64,000 nt of DNA from UBA7672 sp040398425 (GTDB lineage: Bacteria > Pseudomonadota > Alphaproteobacteria > Caulobacterales > Hyphomonadaceae), in assembly GCA_040398425.1 (NCBI GenBank), contig JBBATZ010000013.1:9459-73458 (forward strand), given 5' to 3'. The position numbers were made by a program, and so were the translations under genes. A model generated the notes under the pieces. The model was not told the DNA's origin. It saw only the letters and a list, made by a program, of their open reading frames with translations, and did not search any database. This document shows, piece by piece, positions 40,801-49,297 of this stretch; the first letter of the stretch is position 1; every line of letters begins with the position of its first letter.

Positions 40801-41490
40801 ATGGAAAACTGGGGTCTCGAAACCTGGCTGGCGGTTGGCTCTGCCGCGCTCGCCATTGCGTCCTTCGTGCTCAACTGGCGCATCGTCAATCGCCAGATGG
40901 CGATGCAGTTCGAAAGCCTGAAGGCGCAGATGGACGCCGACATGCTAGGCTGGGCGCATGAAGCCTCCGACGCGCTTTCGGAAGGCATACTGCTCGCGCG
41001 CGGTCGCGGCTCCTGCTTCCCACCCGAAGAAATGCGCGTCCGCCGCCTTGGCGCCGCCCAGCGCCTGTCGTCGCTTGCCGATCGCGGGCGGCTATTCTTT
41101 CCCAACCATGCACCGGATAGCCACGGCCACGATCGCGAAGCCGCCTTCAAGGGCTTCCGTCCGCCCATCCTCGATACCGTCGTGTTCGGCTACTACCAGC
41201 TTGATCGTCTCGACTGCGACGGTGCCGCGCCCGATACGGATGCCGCAGATTACCTCACCCGCTGCCGCCGCCTGCTGATCAGCGAACTCCAGCAAGCCAT
41301 CGATCCCCGCCGCCGTGGTCAGATGCTCACCCGTCTCTCGAAGAACCGCCGCGAGGGGGGTGGTTCGGATTTCAAGGCCGCCGCAGATCTTGGGGAGTCG
41401 CTCGAAGCCCGCTTCCCCGGCGTGCTCATCCACCGCCGCGACGCTGCATGGATTGCCGAACGCGAAGCCGCTCTGAAGTTAAGACGCTAG
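40801..41490 (+). CDS. Membrane-anchored hypothetical protein
   Basis: A 229-residue protein. The first 25 residues form a single transmembrane helix (LETWLAVGSAALAIASFVLN) and the rest is cytoplasmic, helical and charged (MQFESLKAQMDADMLGWAHE; TRCRRLLISELQQAIDPRRR). No motif identifies a function. It starts 17 bases after the methyltransferase gene, so they are probably co-transcribed. The ATG at 40801 is preceded by GGGGCGGGCG. A perfect 21-bp inverted repeat begins 13 bases after its stop. Confidence 0.6.
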   Translation: MENWGLETWLAVGSAALAIASFVLNWRIVNRQMAMQFESLKAQMDADMLGWAHEASDALSEGILLARGRGSCFPPEEMRVRRLGAAQRLSSLADRGRLFFPNHAPDSHGHDREAAFKGFRPPILDTVVFGYYQLDRLDCDGAAPDTDAADYLTRCRRLLISELQQAIDPRRRGQMLTRLSKNRREGGGSDFKAAADLGESLEARFPGVLIHRRDAAWIAEREAALKLRR

Positions 41491-41502
41491 GTTTTCTCCG
41501 GG

Positions 41503-41597
41503 CCGCCGGGCGCCTGCCCGGCAGCGCGACGCGTCAGCGGTGCGATAGCCCAGCAAGATCGCGGCATCGCAGCGATTGCCGGGCAGGCGCCCGGCGG
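41503..41597. repeat. Perfect 21-bp inverted repeat enclosing 53 bases
   Basis: The arms at 41503-41523 and 41577-41597 are perfect inverted copies, starting CCGCCGGGCGCC and, on the other arm, TGCCGGGCAGGC. Each arm can also fold on itself. A sister palindrome with the same GATTGCCGGGCA core is at 63138-63162. It lies just after the stop of a gene. Confidence 0.75.
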
Positions 41598-41627
41598 TCG
41601 GCAACTCTGCGAGTTACACCCCCCCCC

Positions 41628-41712
41628 TTTTGCTGGAAGCCGGGCGTGCAGAATCGGTGGACGCCGAAAAATCCTGTCGAACACGCTCAACCACTTGCCG
41701 CAAAAAACATGC
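41628..41712 (+). repeat. Dispersed repeat, copy C
   Basis: The 85 bases from TTTTGCTGGAAG to CGCAAAAAACATG align by eye with copy B (minus strand, about 54.02-53.93 kb). Shared landmarks are TTTTGCTGGAAG, GCGTGCAGA, TCGG, CGCC, CTTG and a closing run of A. Here the downstream sequence is a frameshifted gene rather than the MTR-type ORF of copies A and B. Confidence 0.5.
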
Positions 41713-41759
41713 TGGAAAACACACCGCAAACCGGCCGGGCTCGCGGCGGGTTTAAACTC

Positions 41760-42481
41760 ATGCCGATGAGCCTCGAACGGGCACCTCTTGAGCCCGACGA
41801 CACCGCTACCCAGCATGACTGGCTCGCGCCAATCGCCATGCTCATCGCCTGGCTGGCTCACCTGTTCGAGCAGAGCGCAAGACTCAAGCGCATCCGCCGC
41901 ACCACGAAATTCAAAACCAACTGGCGCAACCACTGGCGGGATCTCCGCAGTACGAATGGATGCGCGACCAGATACTCGCCGCCGGCGCAGCACAGTTGCT
42001 CGTGGGCAAGGTTTTCGATCTCAACGCCTTCATTCCCTCAATCGAAACTCACGAACACTATGGCGGCCCGTGTCCGAAGACGCCGTTCGACATGAACCGC
42101 CGCTTCCTCGCCATGGCGCGCTTCAACGCTGATCCCGAACCCGCCATTCGCGCGCAAGCGATGCGCATGGCGCGACGCGAGGGTCTCAATCTCGACAATT
42201 CCCTTGCAGCCCATGGTTCGACGGACACGGCGGTTCGAGCTGCTGCTCATCATGAGCCCGCTGGTGTTGCTGCATCAAATGCGCTTACCCCGAGCAGCGC
42301 GCAAAGCGCGCGTCCCCTCATCCTGTGGAGCCGCCGGCAGGCGGCGTCTCGAAGGACGAATGGCGAGCGCGGCCAGACACGCGCGCGGGGACCGCTCGAG
42401 CCTTCCAAAAAGCCGATCCACTCAGCCTCGCACTCACCTGCAAGACCGCACCCGCTTGCCCAACGCCCTCAACAGGCATAA
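41760..42481 (+). pseudogene. Frameshifted hypothetical gene
   Basis: Two frames join into one coding-like protein. The first runs from MPMSLERAPLEPDDTATQHD through LIAWLAHLFEQSARLKRIRR to NWRNHWRDL. The second continues as PQYEWMRDQILAAGAAQLLV, GKVFDLNAFIPSIETHEHYG and DMNRRFLAMARFNADPEPAI. The switch lies at about 41942, where one base inserted into CTCCGC would restore RDLPQYEWMRDQ. The 3' end runs into a repeat element (42316-42360), so the original stop is unclear. It has no signal peptide and no recognised family. It may be a true decayed gene or a sequencing error. Confidence 0.5.
42316..42360. repeat. Intergenic hairpin repeat (CTCATCCTG...CGAAGGACGA)
   Basis: CTCATCCTG at one end and CGAAGGACG at the other frame the stem GCCGCCGGCAGGCGGC. 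Sister copies lie at about 6.93 kb and 50.16 kb. It interrupts the 3' part of a decayed gene. Confidence 0.55.
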
Positions 42482-42653
42482 GCAGCCGACCCATGACGAT
42501 GCGCGCCAACCTCGTTCGACTTATGAAGCGAGCCACCCAGCTTGCGCCGGCGCGTCGTTCCTGAACGACACGGGCCGGCGGCGGATGACGCCGGCGACCC
42601 TCGTCCCGACCGACCTCTCCGCTGATACGACCAGGGACGAGCGGAGACCGAAG

Positions 42654-43595
42654 ATGACCGCCCTTCCCATGGAAGCCGACAATCGCAACCGCACCATCGG
42701 CGTCATGCTCGCCGCCGGCGGGGCAGGGCTCTTCTCGCTCAAGGGCGTCGTCATCAAGCTCGCCTTCGCCGAAGGCATCGGCGTGTCGCAGCTCTTGACG
42801 CTCCGCATGGCGTTCTCGCTGCCGGTCTATCTTACCATCGGCATCATCGCCTTCACCCGCATGAAGCAGAAGCCAGCCCTGAAGTTCTTTCTGGCCTCCG
42901 GCGGACTCGGGCTGATGAGCTATTACTTTTCGTCATGGCTGAATTTCGAGGGCCTGAAATATGTCTCGGCCCAGCTCGAACGCCTGATCCTCTACATCTA
43001 CCCGACCATGGTCGCGCTGATGTCATGGATGTTCCTGAAGGACAAAATCACCAGGCAGCACGTCATCGCACTGGTCCTTGCTTATGCCGGCGTCGCCATA
43101 ATGTTCGGTGCGGAGATTGGCCATCAGGGGCCCAACGCCTTGCTCGGCGGCGGCCTGATCTTCGCGGGCGCCTTCATCTACGCGATCTACGTCACAGCCT
43201 CGAAGCCCGTCATCGCCCGCATGGGCCCGACGCTGTTTACCGCCTTCGGCATGTCGGTCGCCTCGATCGCGTTTCTGACGCAAAGCGGCATCGAGATGTT
43301 GATCACCGCGCCGCCGCCGGTCACCGCGAATGGCTACTGGCTCGCGCTCAAACTCGCCATTTTCTGCACCGTGATTCCGAGCTTCATGATCGCCGAAGCC
43401 ATCGGCCGCATCGGCCCCGGTCCGATGAGCGCTGTCGGCGGCGTCGGTCCAGTGGTCGCAGCATGGGCCGCCGTCGCGATCCTGCATGAACCTTTCGGCT
43501 GGCCGCACTTCGCCGCAATGGCGCTAACGATTGCCGGCGTTTATCTGCTGGCAAGACCGCGCGACACCCGGACAGCCGGAGCGCGAACATGGTGA
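42654..43595 (+). CDS. DMT superfamily (EamA) transporter
   Basis: A 313-residue protein with ten hydrophobic helices in two EamA repeats. The first repeat has NRTIGVMLAAGGAGLFSLKG and SAQLERLILYIYPTMVALMS. The second has LIFAGAFIYAIYVTASKPVI and ALKLAIFCTVIPSFMIAEAI, ending PFGWPHFAAMALTIAGVYLL. Such transporters export amino acids or small metabolites; the substrate here is unknown. ATG 42654 follows GGAGACCGAAG. The open frame upstream to 42204 is not credible, since it crosses repeat sequence. Confidence 0.88.
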   Translation: MTALPMEADNRNRTIGVMLAAGGAGLFSLKGVVIKLAFAEGIGVSQLLTLRMAFSLPVYLTIGIIAFTRMKQKPALKFFLASGGLGLMSYYFSSWLNFEGLKYVSAQLERLILYIYPTMVALMSWMFLKDKITRQHVIALVLAYAGVAIMFGAEIGHQGPNALLGGGLIFAGAFIYAIYVTASKPVIARMGPTLFTAFGMSVASIAFLTQSGIEMLITAPPPVTANGYWLALKLAIFCTVIPSFMIAEAIGRIGPGPMSAVGGVGPVVAAWAAVAILHEPFGWPHFAAMALTIAGVYLLARPRDTRTAGARTW

Positions 43596-43609
43596 GGCAG
43601 ACTGGGTGA

Positions 43610-44989
43610 TCAGCCCGCGATGGGCGGCGGCACGATCGCGTGTCCCACCATCCCGGCAAAGGCGATCGTGGTCTTGTCCTCCAGGAACGGCCCGATCGCC
43701 TGAACCGACAGCGGCAATCCCGCCTTGCTGACCCCAAGCGGAATGGCGGTCGATGGCAGGTTGGCGACCGTCGCGATCCCGGCCCAGCCGAGCTGGTCGC
43801 CGAATTTCGACGGTTCGCCATCAATCGGCAGCGGCCGCCTGCGCCACTCCGGCTCCGACGTGTGCGGGAAGGCAGCCGTGCCGAAGGCGGGTGCGAGCAC
43901 GATATCGAAATGGCGGAAGAAATCCGACCACTGACGCCGAATCCGCAACTGGTCGTCCACCAGCGCGAACCAGTCATGCGCTGAAATCGGCTTGCGCGTG
44001 TTGGTCGGATCGTCACGCGTGATGATAGTCAGCAGCATGGACTGATAGGTGCGCCAGGCAGCATTCATGTCAGGCAGCAAACTCGATTGCCGCGCAACGC
44101 TCGCGCCTGCTTTTACAAGGTCGTCAGCCAGCGCCTCCATCGCGCCAAGCTGATCGCTGTCTGCCCGTGCAACCGGATGATGATCTAGAACGAACACGCG
44201 AAAGTTCGCGAGGCGCTCATGCCGGGGCAGGGGCAGCACAAGCTTGTTCGCTGGCGATTCCGTCTCCGGTCCCGCCACGGCATCGAGCACAGTCACAAGG
44301 TCCTCGGCACAACGCGCGATCGGTCCCGCGACGCTTAGTAAAGTCGCGGCGGGCGTCGTCCCTCCCGGAAAATGTCCGCCCATCGGGATCACGCCATAAC
44401 TTGTCTTGTGTCCATAGACGCCGCAGAACGCCGCCGGCACGCGAACCGACCCGCCTATATCTGTACCGATCTCAACCGCGGAAAAACCCATCGCGACAGC
44501 CGCCGCGCTCCCGCCCGAGGATCCGCCTGCGGACCGCTCCAGATCATGCGGGTTGCGCGTACGTCCATAGATGGGATTCTCGGTCTGCCAGTCGGCGAGT
44601 ACTGGCGGCACATTGGTCTTCCCCAGCACGATCGCGCCAGCCGCCTTCATCCGCTGGACTGCGAGTGCATCCTCGCGGGCCCGGTGATCGCGATGCATGT
44701 CGAGACCCCATGTGGTCGGATAGCCACGCAGGTCGAAACTCTCCTTCACCGTCATCGGTATGCCGGTGAGCGGCTTGAACTCTCCGCGCCCGATTGCCAG
44801 ATCAGCTGCACGCGCGTCGGCGCGGGCACGCTCGAAGTCGCGCACGACGACGGCGTTGATGTTTGAATCCAGCGTCTCGATGCGGGCGATGCTCGCCTCG
44901 CAAAGTTCGAGAGCGCTGAACGACTTCTTCTTCAGACCTGCGGACATGTCGCGCGCGGTCATTCGGTGCAGGGCGATGTCTGTGCTCAT
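43610..44989 (-). CDS. Amidase-signature hydrolase
   Basis: A 459-residue cytoplasmic enzyme. The triad is present: Lys in GIPMTVKESFDLRGYPTTW, cis-Ser and Ser in SAGGSSGGSAAAVAMGFSAV with EIGTDIGGSVRVPAAFCGVY. Sequence GHKTSYGVIPMGGHFPGGTT follows. It differs from the exported amidase at 25.5 kb in lacking a signal peptide and in most loop regions, so they are not recent duplicates. The substrate is unknown. It converges with the DMT gene, 14 bases apart. Confidence 0.88.
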   Translation of the reverse strand: MSTDIALHRMTARDMSAGLKKKSFSALELCEASIARIETLDSNINAVVVRDFERARADARAADLAIGRGEFKPLTGIPMTVKESFDLRGYPTTWGLDMHRDHRAREDALAVQRMKAAGAIVLGKTNVPPVLADWQTENPIYGRTRNPHDLERSAGGSSGGSAAAVAMGFSAVEIGTDIGGSVRVPAAFCGVYGHKTSYGVIPMGGHFPGGTTPAATLLSVAGPIARCAEDLVTVLDAVAGPETESPANKLVLPLPRHERLANFRVFVLDHHPVARADSDQLGAMEALADDLVKAGASVARQSSLLPDMNAAWRTYQSMLLTIITRDDPTNTRKPISAHDWFALVDDQLRIRRQWSDFFRHFDIVLAPAFGTAAFPHTSEPEWRRRPLPIDGEPSKFGDQLGWAGIATVANLPSTAIPLGVSKAGLPLSVQAIGPFLEDKTTIAFAGMVGHAIVPPPIAG

Positions 44990-45128
44990 GACGGCACTCT
45001 AGCTCCGCTGATCGCGTGCGCCAGTCATTCCGCGATGATGCAGATGCGAAGGAAATGGCGTCCAAAGCCGCCCCAAGGCTTCCATCCCGCCCCGCCGCGA
45101 TCTAGTTAGAACGCCGAAGGAGATTGCC

Positions 45129-45503
45129 ATGTTCAAGCCCGTCGTCATTTTCGCCCTTGCAGCGTATGGCCTGTGCGCCTGCTCCGCCGAGGGCGACCTC
45201 GATGGCAATCTCGATATCGGCGGCACTGACCCTGCCTACTGGACGGTCCAGGTCGACCACAAGCAGGGTAAGGCGGTCATCTCGATACTTGGCGAAGCAA
45301 GCCTGGCCGGCGCCCTACCGGTGAAGTCCAAAGGGGACGGCGGCTCTGTGTTGCTCACGTCGAAGACCGATCAGGGGGATTTCGTCATGAGTATCACCCA
45401 CAAGGAGTGCTTTGATGGACTCGCAGAGTCGGCGCGCCCATGGACGGTCACGGCAAACTGGAAGGGCGAGGTGCTGAACGGCTGCGCCATTCCCAAGGCC
45501 TGA
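45129..45503 (+). CDS. Small lipoprotein with COG3650-like C-terminus
   Basis: A 124-residue exported protein with a lipobox (FALAAYGLCAC). The mature part is beta-rich. The end, HKECFDGLAESARPWTVTA then GEVLNGCAIP, resembles the C-x-D-G-x-x-x...G-x-L-x-G-C pattern of COG3650-type heat-inducible/membrane proteins, where the two Cys may pair. Role unknown. The ATG follows AAGGAGATTGCC. It is 71 bases ahead of another small lipoprotein on the same strand, suggesting a two-gene unit. Confidence 0.65.
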   Translation: MFKPVVIFALAAYGLCACSAEGDLDGNLDIGGTDPAYWTVQVDHKQGKAVISILGEASLAGALPVKSKGDGGSVLLTSKTDQGDFVMSITHKECFDGLAESARPWTVTANWKGEVLNGCAIPKA

Positions 45504-45574
45504 TCTGTTGACGAGAACGCCCTCAACCCGTCAGAGTTGGGACAAGCCGATCTGAACTTCCGAGGAGACTTCCG

Positions 45575-45742
45575 ATGTGTTTCGTGATTGCCGGCCTCAT
45601 CGCTGCGACAAGCCTGCTCGGAGCTGCATGCAGCAATGCAGCAGCGCCGGGATCGCCCGAATGGTGCAAAGCCACGCCGATGGAAAAGCAGGTCGAAGAT
45701 CCCACGGCGATGGGCAAATGCCTTGAAGGCGCGACCTCGTAG
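45575..45742 (+). CDS. Small DUF3012-like lipoprotein
   Basis: This 55-residue protein begins MCFVIAGLIAATSLLGAACS, with lipobox LGAAC, and goes on NAAAPGSPEWCKATPMEK and MGKCLEGATS. The mature part, with GSPEWC and a second C near the end, resembles DUF3012 lipoproteins (GSxxWC...KHC). AGGAG sits eight bases upstream of the ATG, so the start is well supported. Two Cys in the mature part could form a disulfide. It ends 13 bases from the convergent xerC stop. Confidence 0.65.
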   Translation: MCFVIAGLIAATSLLGAACSNAAAPGSPEWCKATPMEKQVEDPTAMGKCLEGATS

Positions 45743-45755
45743 GTCGCCGTTCCGC

Positions 45756-46682
45756 TCAGGCGCGGGGATGCGATTCCGCGTGCACCTTCATCAGGCGCGC
45801 GGCATCGACGCCGATATAGATCTGTGTTGTCGACAGGCTGGCATGGCCGAGCAGCGCCTGAATCGAGCGCAAATCGCCGCCGTTCGCCAGCAAGTGTGTC
45901 GCAAACGAGTGGCGCAGCGCATGAGGCGTCGCTGTCTCTGGAAGGCCAAGCTGGAAGCGCAGCTTCTCCATCAGACGCTGCACCATGCGCGGATTCAGCG
46001 GCCCGCCTTTCTCGCCCCGGAAAATCTGTTCGTCTGGACCTGACGGGAAGGGACACTGCTTGACGTATTCATTGATGGCGTCGCGCACAGCACGGATCAG
46101 CGGCACGATACGAACCTTGCGACCCTTGCCGTAAACCCGCAGCGAATCCTGCGCGGGCACGTCACGTCCGGTCAACGCCAATGCTTCCGACAGACGAAGT
46201 CCCGCCCCATAGAGCAACGACAGGATCGCTGCATCGCGCGCGCGCATCCATTCGGCCACATCAGATCCATCTCCCTCGCCCGCGATGGTGATCGTCTGCG
46301 GGGCGATGGTCTCCGGCAACGGCCTTGGAAGTCTGTGGGGGCGGCGGGGACTTTCGAACATCATCGCCTTGGCGTTGGCCATATCGAGGCGGCGGTCGAG
46401 GAATTTGAAGAAGGCGCGCAGGCTGGAGGCGGCGCGGGCGCGTGACGAAGCTGCAAGGTTGTCCTGGCTGCGGCGGCGGGCGAGCCAGGCGACGATGTCG
46501 TGACGTGACAGGCCCTTCAGGTCCGACACGTGCGGTTCGCCGCCGAGATGGTCGACCAGGAAGGAAATGAAGTTTCCGATATCGCGCTGGTACGCCTCGA
46601 TGGTGTTGGGCGAGGCGCGCCGCTCGGTTTCGAGCCAGACGGTGAATTCCTGAAGGGCTCCGCGGGCGGTATTGGCGCTCAT
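45756..46682 (-). CDS. xerC: Tyrosine recombinase XerC
   Basis: A 308-residue site-specific recombinase that resolves chromosome dimers at dif with XerD. The N-terminal core-binding domain is FTVWLETERRASPNTIEAYQ. The catalytic domain shows Arg in LLYGAGLRLSEALAL, Lys in VYGKGRKVRIVPL, His-x-x-Arg in TPHALRHSFATHLLANGG, and LLGHASLSTTQIYIGV with the nucleophilic Tyr. All five key residues are present. It lies head-to-head with priA, a layout common in alphaproteobacteria. An ATG four codons upstream (46694) is an alternative start. The XerC rather than XerD label rests on this neighbourhood. Confidence 0.9.
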   Translation of the reverse strand: MSANTARGALQEFTVWLETERRASPNTIEAYQRDIGNFISFLVDHLGGEPHVSDLKGLSRHDIVAWLARRRSQDNLAASSRARAASSLRAFFKFLDRRLDMANAKAMMFESPRRPHRLPRPLPETIAPQTITIAGEGDGSDVAEWMRARDAAILSLLYGAGLRLSEALALTGRDVPAQDSLRVYGKGRKVRIVPLIRAVRDAINEYVKQCPFPSGPDEQIFRGEKGGPLNPRMVQRLMEKLRFQLGLPETATPHALRHSFATHLLANGGDLRSIQALLGHASLSTTQIYIGVDAARLMKVHAESHPRA

Positions 46683-46801
46683 GTGAGCGATCATGACGGC
46701 CGGGCGATTAAGGCCGGGTTAGGGAGGAGCGAGCCGAGGCTTGATTTTGCTGCGGCTCGAGCACGGTTGAACGTGGGCGCTGACCCGGCCATTGTCCCGC
46801 C

Positions 46802-48985
46802 ATGCCGACCGCTCCCCGAATCGTATCAGCCCGAATCGTATCGGTGCTGTTGCCACAGCCCCTGCCGGAGCCGTTCGATTACGAGCTGCCCGAAGGACTG
46901 GAGGCGTCGCCCGGCAGCTTTGTCATGGTTCCGCTTGGGCCGCGCGAGATGGTTGGCGTGGTTTGGGGCGAACGCGGCACGCCGTCAAACCGCAAGCTGA
47001 AGGCCGTGCAATCCGTACTGTCGGCGCCGCCCTTGCCGGAGAAAATGCGCGGCTTCATCGAGAGGGCGGCGCGCTATATCTGCTCGCCGGTAGGCAATGT
47101 GCTGGCGATGGCGATGCGCTCGCGCGAGGCGCTGATAGAGGCGCCAGTTGAAACGCTTGTTGTGGTCTCTGGCAACCAACCCGGTCGCATGACGCCGGCG
47201 CGAGAGAAGGTTCTGGCGCAGGCGACGGCGCCGATCTCGGGCGCTGATCTGGCGCGAGCCGCCGGCGTGTCCTCCGGCGTCGTCAAAGGCCTCGTCGATG
47301 CGGGCGCCTTGCTGCAGGTGGAACGCTCGCTCGACCAGCCATTCCCGCTGCCCGATGCCGAACGCCCGTCGCGTGATCTCACCGGCGAACAGCTGGAGAC
47401 GTCCAGCTATCTGCGCGGCATGGTGCGGGAGAACGCCTTCCGCGTGGCGCTGCTGGATGGCGTCACTGGTTCGGGCAAGACCGAAGTCTATTTCGAAGCC
47501 ATTGCAGAGGCGCTGCAGCAGGACCCGGATGCACAGGTGCTGGTCCTCCTGCCGGAGATTGCGCTGACACAGGCGGTGACGACGCGGTTTGAGGAACGCT
47601 TTGGTGCGATCCCGGCCGAATGGCACTCGGCTGCAGGATCCGCGGCACGGCGCCGCGTCTGGCGTGAGGTAGCGGCGGGCCGGGCGCGCATCGTGGTTGG
47701 CGCGCGTTCAGCGCTGTTCCTGCCGTTCCGCAAGCTGCGCCTGATCATTGTCGATGAAGAACACGACCAGTCCTACAAGCAGGAAGAGGGCGTGACCTAC
47801 CACGCGCGTGACCTCGCCGTGCTGCGAGCCTCCACGGAGCCTTGCGCTATCGTGCTCGCGTCGGCGACTCCTTCCCTTGAGACGCTGTCGAATGCGCAGC
47901 AAGGGCGTTACGCGCACCTGCGTCTTCACGCACGGCCCGGCGTCTCGCAACTGCCTGAGATCGCGATCGCCGACATGCGCATGGCGCCGCCCGAGACAAA
48001 TCGCTGGATTGGGCCGCATCTCGCAAACGCGATCGAGCGGACGCTCGCGGCAAAGGAACAGGCGCTGCTGTTCCTCAACCGCCGCGGCTATGCGCCGCTG
48101 GTCATCTGCCGCAACTGTGGCGAACGTCTGAAAGCCCCCGACACCGACAGCTGGCTGGTCGAACATCGCTATACGGGGCGGCTGGTTTGCCATCTCACCG
48201 GCTTCACGATGGAGAAGCCGCGCGCCTGTCCGCATTGCGGGGCAACGGGTTCGTTGGCTGGCGTAGGGCCGGGCGTCGAGCGTCTGGCCGAAGAAGTGCA
48301 TACGCGCTTCCGTGGCGCTCGGGTCGAAGTGCTGTCATCCGACACGATCAATTCTGCGGAAGACCTGCGTGCGCTGATCACCCGTATGGAGACGGGCGAG
48401 ATCGACATTCTGATCGGCACTCAGATCGTCGCCAAGGGCCACAACTTCCCGACGCTGACGCTTGTTGGCGTCGTCGACGCCGATGCAGGTCTGCGCGGCG
48501 GCGACTTGCGCGCAGGCGAGCGCACCTTCCAGCTCCTGCTGCAGGTCGCAGGCCGCGCCGGCCGTGCCGACAAGCCGGGCCGCGCCATCATCCAGACCTA
48601 TGCGCCGGACAGCCCCGCGATTGCGCTGCTGGCCGCCGGCGACCGCGACGCATTTTTCGCACACGAACTCGACCAGCGCCGCCTTGTTGGTTTTCCTCCC
48701 TTCGGCCGGCTCGGCGCCGTCATCCTGTCCGCGCCAACTTCGGAGCAGGTCGACGATGCCGCGCGCGTGTTCAGCGAGGCGCAACCCAACGCAACCGGCA
48801 TCGATGTCTGGGGGCCGGCGCCGGCGCCGATCACCATCCTGCGCGGCCGCCACCGCCGGCGATTCCTGATCCGGTCGGATCGGAATGTCGACCTTTCAGC
48901 CTTCCTGTCGGCCTGGCGCGAGCGCGTGAAGCTGCCAAGGGCTGTGCGGCTGACGCTCGACGTCGAGCCCTACAGTTTCATGTGA
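46802..48985 (+). CDS. priA: Primosomal replication restart helicase PriA
   Basis: A 727-residue 3'-to-5' helicase that reloads the replisome at stalled forks. The N-terminal fork-binding domain starts VSVLLPQPLPEPFDYELPEG. Helicase motifs include DGVTGSGKTEVYFEAIAEAL (Walker A, about residue 222), IIVDEEHDQSYKQEEGVTYH (motif II, about 317), LASATPSLET and a C-terminal QVAGRAGRADKPGRAIIQTY. The zinc region (about 436-480) retains CRNC and CPHC pairs, but the other positions read KAPDTDS and CHLTG, so only five of the usual eight Cys are seen. It is transcribed divergently from xerC. Confidence 0.95.
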   Translation: MPTAPRIVSARIVSVLLPQPLPEPFDYELPEGLEASPGSFVMVPLGPREMVGVVWGERGTPSNRKLKAVQSVLSAPPLPEKMRGFIERAARYICSPVGNVLAMAMRSREALIEAPVETLVVVSGNQPGRMTPAREKVLAQATAPISGADLARAAGVSSGVVKGLVDAGALLQVERSLDQPFPLPDAERPSRDLTGEQLETSSYLRGMVRENAFRVALLDGVTGSGKTEVYFEAIAEALQQDPDAQVLVLLPEIALTQAVTTRFEERFGAIPAEWHSAAGSAARRRVWREVAAGRARIVVGARSALFLPFRKLRLIIVDEEHDQSYKQEEGVTYHARDLAVLRASTEPCAIVLASATPSLETLSNAQQGRYAHLRLHARPGVSQLPEIAIADMRMAPPETNRWIGPHLANAIERTLAAKEQALLFLNRRGYAPLVICRNCGERLKAPDTDSWLVEHRYTGRLVCHLTGFTMEKPRACPHCGATGSLAGVGPGVERLAEEVHTRFRGARVEVLSSDTINSAEDLRALITRMETGEIDILIGTQIVAKGHNFPTLTLVGVVDADAGLRGGDLRAGERTFQLLLQVAGRAGRADKPGRAIIQTYAPDSPAIALLAAGDRDAFFAHELDQRRLVGFPPFGRLGAVILSAPTSEQVDDAARVFSEAQPNATGIDVWGPAPAPITILRGRHRRRFLIRSDRNVDLSAFLSAWRERVKLPRAVRLTLDVEPYSFM

Positions 48986-49047
48986 TCGAGCTCGTTCCAG
49001 AATATAAAAGCGCAGGCGGCCGTGGTGGGGCAGCCCGCGCCTGAGGT

Positions 49048-49188
49048 CTATCGGCAGTCCGCCGGCTTCTGGGTCCGGCCATTCATCAGGGCGAACAGGA
49101 TCCAGAGTTGCAGCTCTGCTTCCTGTTCGATGAGGCTGACGACGAACTCCTGCTGATCACGCGCGAGGAAATGCCGAATTTTCCGCAT
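49048..49188 (-). CDS. Possible small protein of 46 residues
   Basis: The frame reads MRKIRHFLARDQQEFVVSLI, then EQEAELQLWILFALMNGRTQ and KPADCR. Its first half is helical and amphipathic and the second half carries a short hydrophobic patch. GAAGG lies nine bases before the ATG. Codon use is compatible with coding, but no family is recognised and the gene is short. It sits between priA and a VOC gene. Confidence 0.35.
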   Translation of the reverse strand: MRKIRHFLARDQQEFVVSLIEQEAELQLWILFALMNGRTQKPADCR

Positions 49189-49297
49189 GTGCTGGCCTTC
49201 AACGATTTCATCGCTTCTCGAACCTCCGCACTCAGGCATATGATCGAGGGACGGGCACAGCTCAGATAGCCCGACAATCGCTCCGGGAGGGCGCAGG

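Noticed and set aside
41619..41627. Run of nine C as the cause of the frameshift
   Set aside because: It lies about 320 bases before the frame change, outside the reading frame, so it cannot explain it.
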